Assembly (NCBI GenBank): GCA_001931905.2 | Contig: MSJI02000625.1 | Location: 1 to 50,096, forward strand | Length of the DNA: 50,096 nucleotides | Direction: 5' to 3' | Source of the DNA: Cladosporium sp. IMV 00045 | Taxonomy: Eukaryota; Ascomycota; Dothideomycetes; Cladosporiales; Cladosporiaceae | Part shown: one piece after another, positions 9,147 to 18,075 of the stretch | How the letters are laid out: the number at the start of each line of letters is the position of its first letter | Numbering within the stretch: position 1 is the stretch's first letter | The notes under the pieces: model-generated | The model's input: only the letters and a program-made list of their open reading frames with translations | Databases searched by the model: none | Told to the model about the DNA's origin: nothing | Made by a program: the position numbers and the translations under genes

Positions 9147-10282
9147 CTACCAAGCGGTGTGTCCACCATCGATCCTCAAATCGCTACCGGTCATAAAGCT
9201 GCTCGCGTCGGAGATGCAAAAAACCGCCGCGCCGCGGTACTCCTCGGGCACCGACAACTTGCCGAGCATATTCTGCGTGGGCCAATCGCGGCGGCGCTCG
9301 GGGTATTTCTCGAAGAGCGCCTCGACCATGGCGGTGGCGATGTAGCCGGGCGAGATGGTGTTGACGCGGATGCCGTAGGAGCCCCACTCGGCGGCGAGGT
9401 TGCGGCCGAGCTGCAGCACGGCGGCTTTGCTGGCGTTGTACGCCGGGCAGATCAGGCCGCGGTTGGCGACCGTGCCGCTCATGGAGGCGATCATGGCGAT
9501 GCTGCCGCCGTTGCCCCAGCGGATCATTTCTTTGGCCACGGCTTGGGCGGTCATGAAGACTCCTGTGGGAAAATGTTAGTGGGTTTGGTCGGGGAAGGGA
9601 AGAGTGGGGTTTGGGATTCTTACCCGTCACGTTGACTTCGAACATCATGTTGGAGTCCGCCTGGCTGTAGTCGAGCGCCGGAGTCTCCTGCTGAATGCCA
9701 GCGGCGGCGATCAGACCGTCGAGTCTGCCCTGGGCGTCGCTGATGCTCTTGACCACCGCGTTGAGGCCCTGGACGTCTCGCACGTCGATCTGGCGGTAGT
9801 GCAGTGTGTTTCCTAGCGACGAGTCAGAAACATAATTCATTCGAAAGAATAAAATCTACTAAAAACTCACCGAGCTCCTCAGCAGCTCTCTGCTGCACTC
9901 TGTAGAAATCCGCACTAGGCTCCGGCAAACGATCAAGGGCGTAAACGGTCGCGCCGGCCTCGAGCAAGGCCTCAGCCTGCACCAGACCGAGACCTCTGGC
10001 AGCACCGGTGACGAGCACGACTTTGTCGTTCAGGTTGAACTCGGGCAGACGCTTGGTCGTTCCGAGGTACGAGCCGGACTTGTAGTTGTCTTTGAGCGCG
10101 ACGGCTTCCTCGACGGGGGGCTCGGGTGGGGGGCGGTCGGAGATGATTGGGTTGCCTCGTGGCGGGTCGCGGTGGTCGTGCATGTCGGTGCGGATGGAGG
10201 TGAGGGGAGCGATTTTTCTGGCGGCGAGGGGGGCGCGGAGTTGGCGCAGGGCGCGGGGGGCGGAACGCATGAGGGAGACCAT
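9147..10282 (-). CDS. Short-chain dehydrogenase/reductase, D-arabinitol 2-dehydrogenase-like
   Basis: Three exons read on the minus strand: 10282-9871, 9812-9624 and 9562-9147 (introns of 58 and 61 nt), 338 aa. The classical SDR domain starts near residue 85. It has the cofactor motif TGAARGLG, the structural AAAGIQ, the catalytic Ser in IASMSG and the YNASK dyad. The sequence around these (VANRGLICPAYNASKAAVLQ, ISPGYIATAMVEALF, GGHTAW at the end) resembles fungal D-arabinitol 2-dehydrogenases, which interconvert D-arabinitol and D-ribulose. An extra N-terminal region of about 80 residues begins with an Arg/Ala-rich stretch (RSAPRALRQLRAPLAARK) that looks like a mitochondrial presequence. Splice junctions are supported by frame continuity (EELG/NTLHY and VNVTG/VFMTA). 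Substrate is inferred; mannitol or sorbose reductase activity is possible. Confidence 0.85.
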
Positions 10283-11658
10283 TGTGCGTGGTTGTGTTTG
10301 TTGGTGTTTTGTTGCTGATGGGGGAGAGCTGATGGGAAGCTCTTTTGTATATGTATCAAGTTTGGGAGGAGTCGATATATATCAATGGATATGGGTAGAC
10401 TTTCGGATTCGGAGATGGATGATTGAGTGCAATGCCACAGAAGACGAGTAGAAAGGATGAAGACGATGATGAACGAACAACAAGACCGGGTCAACACGAC
10501 GAGACGATATATACCTTATGAGAAGAGGTACCTGACCGCCCTCGTGCACAGCTCCCAAGCATTTTTCCATCTCTGGATCCGCGCAATCCGTGGCTCGCGT
10601 GTCCCATGTGTCGCACAGAGGACTTGGATACAAACAAACGAGAGCCCGAAGGCCGAGAGGCAGGCACAACCGCCAGAGCTATGCTCGAATCGTCCATCCG
10701 AACATACGACCCTGTGGCGGTGGTTTACTTTTTGCAGGGGAAAATCAAACGGCCGGGACGGGGTATGGGGGGAGAGGGCAGTCGCGTGGCCCATCTCAGC
10801 CCAGGCACGATCGAGAGCTTCGAGACACAGCAGAAGCGAGCAGACCGGCAGACTCACAGACTCGCATGCAGAAGAAAAGTGAGATGGCATTGGGAAAGGC
10901 GGGGAAAGGTCTTGGGGAGACTCAGAGCCTGGGCCCTGACCAGACTTCTGGAAAGAAGTGAGGTATAGGCATGCCGAGTGGGCGCAGTCCGGATTACCGC
11001 TTTGGGCACTATCAGACTCGCCGGTGAGACCAAATCAGGGAGTTTGTCGTCTGGCACGGCATCGGGATTGAGGCAAAGCTGATGCGAAGCACCACGCGGC
11101 CTCTTCTTGGGACAGATGAGTCGTGTGCATCGGTGTCTCGTGTCGTGGAAGAAGGAACAACGACGATTAGTGCATCGACCGGGGGGAGCAATCGTTCCAT
11201 CTTCCCCGGCCGGACTGACTAGGAGATGTCCCCTTCGATTGACGTCCAGATTACATTCGCCCGCATGAGCGTTGGTGATTTCCCCATGTTTTATTCTTGG
11301 CTGTCTCCAGTTATTCTGTGTTTTGTCGATCGTGCAGGAAGTTGTTTTTGTTCTTAGTGTTTCTAGTGTGAGTGGTAGTGCGAGAGGGCGGGCACGCTCG
11401 GTACGGCACAAGCACAGCAAGTCTCGTAGTGCGCTGGTCGTGCTTATGCAGCCCGGAGTGCTGGGAACAACAACACGACCCGCCAATTATCGACAAACAC
11501 TACAGAGCCGTCCAGTCGAGTCTCTTTGCCACTAGTCGCCTGTCTCGCCAGTAGTCTCTGCTGCTGGCTGCTATTCTCAGCCGCGTGCAGGCGTATACTG
11601 CATTCGGGAGTGACAGGTGGGTGTTTGGCATCCCGGCAGTCATCAATCCCATCCACCC
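10283..11658. promoter_or_regulatory. Divergent intergenic region, SDR and ABHD12-like genes
   Basis: 1.4 kb between the divergent start codons at 10282 and 11659, so it must hold both promoters. It has mixed composition with no repeat, tRNA or long plausible frame. Frames of 120-210 codons on the minus strand (10516-11486) show no domain and no codon pattern I trust. No specific binding sites can be supported. Confidence 0.4.
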
Positions 11659-13198
11659 ATGTCTTCGGCTTCCTCCCTTCTCTCCAAGACGGCGACGGGG
11701 TTTGCGGTAGCAGTGGCAGTCTACGCGATCATTCTAGGCGCCCTCCTAACCCCATCCCTGCAGAGATTGTAATCTTGCCCTGCATCTTCCCACAACTTGT
11801 CATCGGGGACCAACCGAAGCTGACCATTCATGCCAGTGCTCTTTACGCCCACAAGATCAACACGCTCTCCTGGCATGATATCAACAATGCGGAACAATTT
11901 GGATTCGCCAAAGGCCAGGTCACGCCTCTCACAATTCCCACGCCCGATGGTGAATCTTTGTATGCATGGCATATCTTGCCCATAGATGCCTATCTGCGCA
12001 ACTCCAAAGCCTTGAGTGAGGATGAACGACCTCACGGACCCGTCCCGGACTTCACCAAAACATTGCCTTTCGAGATTCTGTCTTCCAGAAACCCACCTGC
12101 CCGGGTCGTGATCAACTGTGAGCTTCCACTCAGCAAACCAGCCACTCTCTGACGAACGAGCAAATCACTAACCAGCGCCACGGCGAAGAAGTCCACGGCA
12201 ACGCCGGCCACGTCGCCCAAGGCTGGCGAACCGACACCTACCGCAACCTAGCCCTGCAACCCAACACGCATGTCATCACAATCGACTACCGCGGCTTCGG
12301 CCACTCGACAGGCTCCCCCAGCGAAACCGGCCTGATCACCGACGGCACCGCCGTGGCAGACTGGGTAATGCACGTGGCGCAAATCCCACCATCCCAAATC
12401 GTCCTCCTGGGCCAAAGTCTAGGAACCGCAATCGCCAGCGCCGTGGCGTTGAACTTCGCCTCTCCTGCCCACCCCTTGATCACAGGACCCAACAACAACA
12501 ACACCGCCACACCCCTCCTCACCCCAACCTCCCCTCAAACCCCCACCCCCTTCGCCTCCATAATCCTAATCGCACCCTTCCACTCCCTCCCCTCCCTCCT
12601 CCTCACCTACCGCCTCGGCGGTCTGATCCCTCTCCTCCTCCCGCTCCGCCCCTTCCCCGCCTTCGCCCGCGCTCTCACGTCCCGCATGACGAATACGTGG
12701 CCCACAGCGGAAAGACTGGCGGCTTATCGTGGCGCTTTTGTCGAGAGGGAGGGAATTTTGGAGGACGGTGAGGACGGTGAGGATGGCGAGGTGGGTTTGG
12801 AGAGGAGGGAGATGGGCGCCGTGCAGATCGTGCACGCGAGGAGCGATAGGGATATTTCGTGGCGGCAGACGGGGGAGATTTGCGCGGAGGTGCTGGGGGA
12901 GGAGAGGTGTGAGTTTGGAGATGGGGAGGAGGGAGAGGGGGGTTTGATCAATCTGAAAGAAGAGGGGAGGCCCAGATTTAGGGTGCAGGTTGTTGAATAC
13001 GGTGGTGAGTTTTCCGTGATTGACGTTCTTGGTTTTGGCCCCTTTTGCGTCTACCGTCTTTCTCTTCTCGGGGTCGGGGTTGTTCTCGCACGCAGACGTT
13101 ATTGCTGACTTCTTCTTGATGCAGGCCACAATCGCATCGTGACGTACTCGACCGTCGCTCTTGCTGTGGCGAGGGGTTTTGAGGGCAAATTCGAGTGA
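11659..13198 (+). CDS. ABHD12/BEM46-like alpha/beta hydrolase, membrane anchored
   Basis: Four exons: 11659-11768, 11837-12117, 12192-13004 and 13125-13198 (introns of 68, 74 and 120 nt), 425 aa. One N-terminal hydrophobic helix (GFAVAVAVYAIILGALLTP) is followed by the family-type LQRFALYAHKINTL. The oxyanion region INFHGNAGHV is created by the second splice (acceptor gaag at 12191; using the earlier cag at 12175 would break the frame). The nucleophile Ser is in GQSLG, the acid is probably Asp in HARSDRDI, and His is in GGHNRIV, which the last splice joins. Relatives are serine hydrolases acting on lipids or lysophospholipids at membranes. A Pro/Thr/Asn-rich insert and a Glu-rich insert (EDGEDGEDGEVG) lie in the cap region. 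Substrate unknown. Confidence 0.85.
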
Positions 13199-13629
13199 TC
13201 CTTTATCAAGAAAAGTGCGCATCAGCATTTCTCCATCCACGGAGTATGCTGATGCGTATCTTGATTGTACTGTTTAGATTTCTGTATGAGGCTTTCGCGA
13301 GCCGGATGCAATGTTGATCAAATACGTATAATGTGCCTGCTAGTCGCTCGCGACGACGGGATTGGTGTGAATTGGCTGTGTGTATCGAAGTTGTTGGAAG
13401 TCGTCGTGACGTGGTGAAAGCACGTGCTCCACCGCAGGAAGATGAAAAGCCTTATCTCATACATGTATGGAACAACAGAAAGCAGTAAGTTGGTGTCCAA
13501 CATTGAAACGGAAAAGCAATCATGTCAAGCATTAGAAGAATTCAATTCATATATCGGGGGTATCATAGTATAAAGTCTACTGATCTGACGCGCACACACA
13601 TCCCATTTCCCTTTGCAACCTGTAAAGCC
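13199..13629. other. Intergenic between convergent genes
   Basis: 3' ends of the ABHD12-like gene and NOG2 face each other. Mixed sequence, one CACGTG near 13421, nothing else seen. Confidence 0.4.
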
Positions 13630-15777
13630 CTACGTCTTGGCTTCAGAGTCGTCCTCCTCATCGCTCTCGCCAGCAACAAGGCTCACGCCGCCCTCCCCCT
13701 CATCGAAGCCAGCGAACTCCTCATCGTCATCACTCTCCGCATCGTCGGCCTCGGCGCTCTCCTCATCAGCCTCATCCTCGGCCTTCCTCTTCTTGCCGGT
13801 AAGACCCAACTTCTCGTCGCGACCCTGAGTCTCTTCGTCTTCCTTCTCCTTGCCCTCGGCTTTGGGCGGAGGGATGTACCAAGGAAGCTTGCCGCGGAGG
13901 AAGTCGTTGATGACCAGCTTGGCGATACCGTCGATATCGGCCTCACCGCCCTTGATGAGCCTGCCGCTCTTGCGGGCGATGAGCTCGAGGAAGCGGATCG
14001 ACTCTTCGACGCGCGTCTTGTCTGATTTTTCGGCCTCTTCCTCAGGCGTGGCGGTGGGTTTCTCTTCCCAACCTTTGATATCGTATGTGCGCTCGAGGTG
14101 GCGGGTCTGGCACCGCTTGAGCACGGCGGGGATGTACTGCGCGGGGTGCTCGACGTTCTCCGTGCGCACGACGCCGCGCAGGAGGATGTCTTCGGGGGTG
14201 TCGGTCATGCTGGGCGGGACGCAGCCGGGGCAGTCGATCAGGTAGATGCGCTTCATCAGTGTGATGTATTGCCAGACCTTAGTCTCGCCGGGGATGGGGG
14301 CGACTTGGCAGACTTTCTTCTTGCGGAGGGTGTTGATGATGGAGGACTTGCCGGTGTTGGGGTAGCCGATGAAACCGACGGAGATTTGCTTGCGGGACGA
14401 GTGGAGGGCGGAGAATTGGCGGAGGAGGGAGATCAGGGATCCCTTGCCGAAAGAGTTGGTGATGGAGGCGTGGAAGGCGAGGGTGGGATATTCGCGAGAT
14501 AGGAGCTTGACCCAACGAGCCTGCGTCAAGTCAGTATATCGTCGACGCAGTAATTGCAGCACGTATGCAAGATTAAAATGCAACAACGAAAGAAAAAGAT
14601 GTTTGTCCCAAGACTAAGCAGTCCTTCACGTTGGCCCTCGCGCAGAGCGCAGAAGCGGGCTCAAGATCGCTACTCAAAACAGGGACAGGCTCTCATCCCT
14701 AAGGCGACCAGACAACAAAACGTTGCCTGATCTGGGCGGGCGAGATATTGATCTGCCACTGTCGTAACAGATTCCAACCATTTATAGGTGGCCTAAAGCG
14801 GCGCTGGCGTGGTACCCTGACATGGACGGTGGCGTGCTTTGGCAGGATGCGCAAAGCAGATGTGGGTTGGGAAAAGATGAAGAAAAGAGAAGGAAGGAAT
14901 GGATACGTACCGCGACGTTCGTAGGAACAAGATCACACTTGTTGAGCAGGAAGAGAAGGTGCTTGTGTGGTGCCTCTTCTCGGATGTATTTTTCGATGCT
15001 CCGGCAGCGAGTACCTAAAGGATCTCTGGCGTCGAGAACGTGAATCACCACGTCTGACGAATCGATGACCTTGTAGAGCTCGTTCCAGATACGCTTTGAT
15101 TGACCCTTTGTGAAGATAGCTTCTCTTGCGGTTGTGAGCAGCCCGGCATCAGGGATGAAGTAAGCCTGGTCGTTCTCGGGCTCTTGGTCCAGCGTCTGGC
15201 CTGCGAGCATAGCCTGCTCTTTGCGTCTCTCCTCGTACTTGTCCAGGTCGTCGCCAGTGGAGGCGGCGAGGTCCTCAATCGAGCTGACAGCCAGCTTTGG
15301 TCGCTTTCTCTGCGCATTTGGTCCAAATGTGTCGCCGAACTTCTCGCCCTCAATCTTGATCTTCGCAGCGTGCTGCAGCAGACCGTCAACCCTCTCCTTG
15401 CCCTTGTTGTCATTGATCAAGCTCATGGGCAGCTTGTTCTGCTTGAGCAGGAATGAGTACGGGTCCTTGCTCTGCTCCTCAACAGCTCCTCGGAAAGCCG
15501 CCAGGGCGTCCTGGCTGATAACACGAGTGTTGGTGAACCATTTCCTGTTCGGCTCGATGCGGGCAACGGGCGTCTCCTTGCTTTGGTAGCTTGCGGCTTT
15601 GGTAACGTCGCCGCGAGCATTGTGCTCGGCCTTGCCCTCCTTCCAGATGTTAAGCTGCTTCACGCGCTTGCCACTGCGGTAGAAGTTCTCGCCCTTGGTA
15701 CGGACGTTGCCCATGCCGTCTTTGCCATCCTTGCCCTGGCGTTCACGGCGAGTAGCCTCTTTCTTTCCGGTACCCAT
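13630..15777 (-). CDS. NOG2: Nucleolar GTP-binding protein 2 (60S assembly GTPase)
   Basis: Two exons read on the minus strand: 15777-14911 and 14520-13630, 585 aa; both boundaries are in phase 0. NOG2 (Nug2) acts on pre-60S particles in the nucleus late in assembly, before Nmd3-dependent export. The N-terminal part carries the family signature ([20 protein letters not shown] and [10 protein letters not shown]). The GTPase is circularly permuted, as known for this family: G4 NKCD (279-282) comes first, then G5 ([12 protein letters not shown]), G1 GYPNTGKSS (about 341-349) and G3 DCPG. The C terminus is a long acidic and Lys-rich tail. The intron falls seven residues after the G4 motif and is 390 nt long, several times longer than other introns in this window; it holds a candidate H/ACA snoRNA (separate entry). 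The gene diverges from the mS26 gene, with 286 bp between start codons. Confidence 0.95.
14597..14838 (-). ncRNA. snR191: Candidate H/ACA snoRNA in the NOG2 intron (snR191-like)
   Basis: About 240 nt of the NOG2 intron, same strand. In the 5' hairpin the lower stem is gccaccgtc (14833-14825) with gacagtggc (14763-14755), 8 of 9 pairs. The pocket left arm ends gtca (14821-14818) and the right arm is gttac (14768-14764); the upper stem is gggtacca with tggaatct. Box H agatca (14754-14749) starts exactly 14 nt after the start of the right arm. In the 3' hairpin the lower stem is tgtccc (14687-14682) with gggaca (14609-14604), the left arm gagt (14675-14672), the right arm tagt (14616-14613), the upper stem agcgatc with gactgct. 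Box ACA (14602-14600) is again 14 nt on, followed by 3 nt. The arms pair with LSU helix 69 (GUAACUAUGACUC) around the two U's of CUAU, equivalent to yeast positions 2258 and 2260. Yeast snR191, in the NOG2 intron, guides these two sites. RNA ends are approximate. Confidence 0.85.
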
Positions 15778-16063
15778 GGCTGAGGCTGAATAATGCCTGT
15801 GGCCTGTAAGAGTGTAGAGAGTGGGAGTTGGTTGAGGGAAAAGGCAAAAATTGCCTGATGTCGCTCACCAAAAGAGAACGTGAAGATCGCAAACTTATCG
15901 TTCTCGGCTACCTGAAATATTTCTTCCTTGGCGGGATGAAGTCCGTGCGCCCGGACTTTCACTTCCGCCCTCGCCGCAAAGCATCCCCGACTGCGAGCAG
16001 CAAGCATTAATCTTGTGAGCGGGATTGGGAAGGACGCCCTGGTTATTTGCTCATCCACACACA
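15778..16063. promoter_or_regulatory. Divergent promoter region, NOG2 and mS26
   Basis: Only 286 bp separate the two ATG codons, so transcription of a cytosolic ribosome assembly factor (with its intronic snoRNA) and of a mitochondrial ribosomal protein must start from one short region. No specific motif can be asserted. Confidence 0.5.
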
Positions 16064-16990
16064 ATGCCTCCACGGACTGCCTTATCGACGCCTCTACGCG
16101 CATGGAAATGCCCTTCATGCACCAACCGTACCTTCACCAACAGCGCAGCGCGCGCAGCCATCGGCCCTGAGCATCCTCGCTACGTCGATTTTCCCGAGCC
16201 GCCGCAACAAGATGCTCCCCCAAACAAATGGATGAAGGGCATTCTCCCGGTACCACGCAATGTCTTCAATGGGAAGAGAGGCAGAGACACGACCAGCGAA
16301 GAGGCTTTGGCGAAAACTACCCAGGACGCACAGATCAAGTCGGATGTGGCACCGGGCAGCAGAGAGGCATGGAAGATCAAGATGGCCGCGCAGCGAAAGC
16401 GTAACTTGAGGGAGGGTACGAGCGAGCTGAAGATTCGGCATGATAAGATTCAAAACCGGATGCAGGCCTCTCAGGCGAGCAGATACCGAAGACACGAGGA
16501 GTTGGTTTCTCGCCCTGAACGCGAAGACGAGCGCCTTACCGCACCTTCCCACGGACTGGACCTCGAAGCCCTCTACCACGGCCGCGTAACAGACCCTTCG
16601 CGCGACATCCGTCTCGCCAGCAAGCGCGAGCGTCTCGCTACATTCGAAGAAGCTCGCTCAGCTGAACGTCTCGAGTCCGTCCACAGCCTTTACATGACCG
16701 CACGCAAATTCATCGTTACGCCGGAGCAGCTTGACGCGCAAATTGAAAAAGCCTTCGGCTCCGACGAGTACCCGATCACATTCGGCAGATACGGCTACGG
16801 CAACGAGGCTACTAGCATCTGGGAAAATGGCAAGCCGGAGAGCGTGCAAACTATGATGGACCGCGCGAACAATTCTCGCCAAACGAAGACCGTCAACAAC
16901 CTTTCTGGGTTCATCGGTGTCAACCAGAAAAGAGTCAAAAGGATCGCCGAGGCGCTTACCGGTGGCAAGATGGACTCCCACCGTGGCTAG
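16064..16990 (+). CDS. PET123: Mitochondrial small ribosomal subunit protein mS26 (PET123 family)
   Basis: Intronless, 308 aa, from the ATG at 16064 that opens a mitochondrial-type presequence (MPPRTALSTPLRAWKCPSC, Arg-containing, no acids). The body is highly charged and helical (EAWKIKMAAQRKRNLREGTS and following), typical of mitoribosomal proteins. The stretch LYMTARKFIVTPEQLDAQIEKAFG (about residues 220-243) aligns by eye with the conserved C-terminal motif of yeast Pet123 ([20 protein letters not shown] in part). The KWMKGILPVPRNVF segment near residue 48 matches the N-terminal motif of fungal mS26 proteins. It would act in the small subunit near the mRNA exit region. Assignment rests on this motif resemblance; another mitoribosomal protein is less likely. 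Confidence 0.75.
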   Translation: MPPRTALSTPLRAWKCPSCTNRTFTNSAARAAIGPEHPRYVDFPEPPQQDAPPNKWMKGILPVPRNVFNGKRGRDTTSEEALAKTTQDAQIKSDVAPGSREAWKIKMAAQRKRNLREGTSELKIRHDKIQNRMQASQASRYRRHEELVSRPEREDERLTAPSHGLDLEALYHGRVTDPSRDIRLASKRERLATFEEARSAERLESVHSLYMTARKFIVTPEQLDAQIEKAFGSDEYPITFGRYGYGNEATSIWENGKPESVQTMMDRANNSRQTKTVNNLSGFIGVNQKRVKRIAEALTGGKMDSHRG

Positions 16991-18075
16991 TGAAATGAGG
17001 TGGAGGAATCTGCGTTCCGCCGATGATTGTGTGTTAGATATGCTTCGCTGTAATTTTACAAACAATACTCGCCAGGTCTGCCTTGGTACATTCGATTCCA
17101 ATACTTTCTCATTTTCTCAGTACGCCTTTGAGTCTTGCGGCGAGCGCCTCTACAATGCACCCATCTTGTTGCTGAGCGTGTGAAAAATCTCACAGCTCTC
17201 AACAATGCTGGAAGCGCCAGCATAAATCTGTCAGTTAGTTTGAAAGTCACGTCTTGGTTGGTATCGGGATGGTGTAGCTCAGGAGAATCATGAGATGCTT
17301 TGGATCTCACGTCGAACGCAGACTGATATTCAGCTAATTCACCTCACGCCACGATTAAAGTGCTATCACACCAAAGATCGTACAACCTTTTGAGTGCTAC
17401 TCCAACTGGGTCAATTGTCTAGCTTAGCCAGTTGACTTCAAAATATTTCACGTCTGCACTCATCGGCCACGAGCATATCTCATCAACATCTCAATCACGA
17501 CCGAGCTGTCGTACCTCTCCATCTATTGAAGCATCGAAACCTTCGCGTATACTGTTTTCGTCATACTAATAAGTACTTTCGGTCATCACAGCACACGTGC
17601 AACAACTCTCGCGCTGCAAAAAACAAGCTCCCCATCCTCTCGGCTTGAACATCCGGTTCGTCTGCGGGGAATGTCTTGCTTTCCCACAGCTTGTGCTTGC
17701 TCGAACCTTTTTACCACCTTCTCGATCCAGTGGCACTAACCGCCCTAGTTTCCTTGGCTCTGCTATCAACGACCTGCCTGATTCCGTCCATCGCGGGGAG
17801 CATCATCAGTGATCGAGCGGGCTTTTCTGTGATGTTACACTGCATGGCCCGCGATCGACAGGAACCGACGAACGGTGGTATTGGGCATGGATGAGTTCCT
17901 GCTTTTGCGGAGATAGCAGTCATGCAGGTCGTGACGCTGCATTCGTTCGTGTCATTCGTGAGGAGTCGATGGTAAGGTTTGGGAGAGTCTGGTCGCTTCT
18001 GTTGTTTAAGTATTTGCTTCTTCTCTTGATCTTAGATCCTGCACTTCTCTTTTCATCTTGACATAGTCCTGGACA
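16991..18075. other. Intergenic
   Basis: About 1.1 kb between two plus-strand genes. A sequence at 17268-17290 resembles a tRNA A box, but no partner acceptor strand or B box follows. The last 100 bases probably form the 5' leader of the carboxypeptidase gene. Nothing else seen. Confidence 0.4.

Noticed and set aside
12118..12175. Acceptor cag at 12175 for the second intron of the ABHD12-like gene
   Set aside because: It shifts the frame and destroys the HGNAG oxyanion motif. The acceptor at 12191 gives INFHGNAGHV.
17268..17335. tRNA-like A box (ggtgtagctcagg)
   Set aside because: No matching acceptor strand and no B box (GGTTCGAnTCC) at the right distance; only chance resemblance, or at most a dead fragment.
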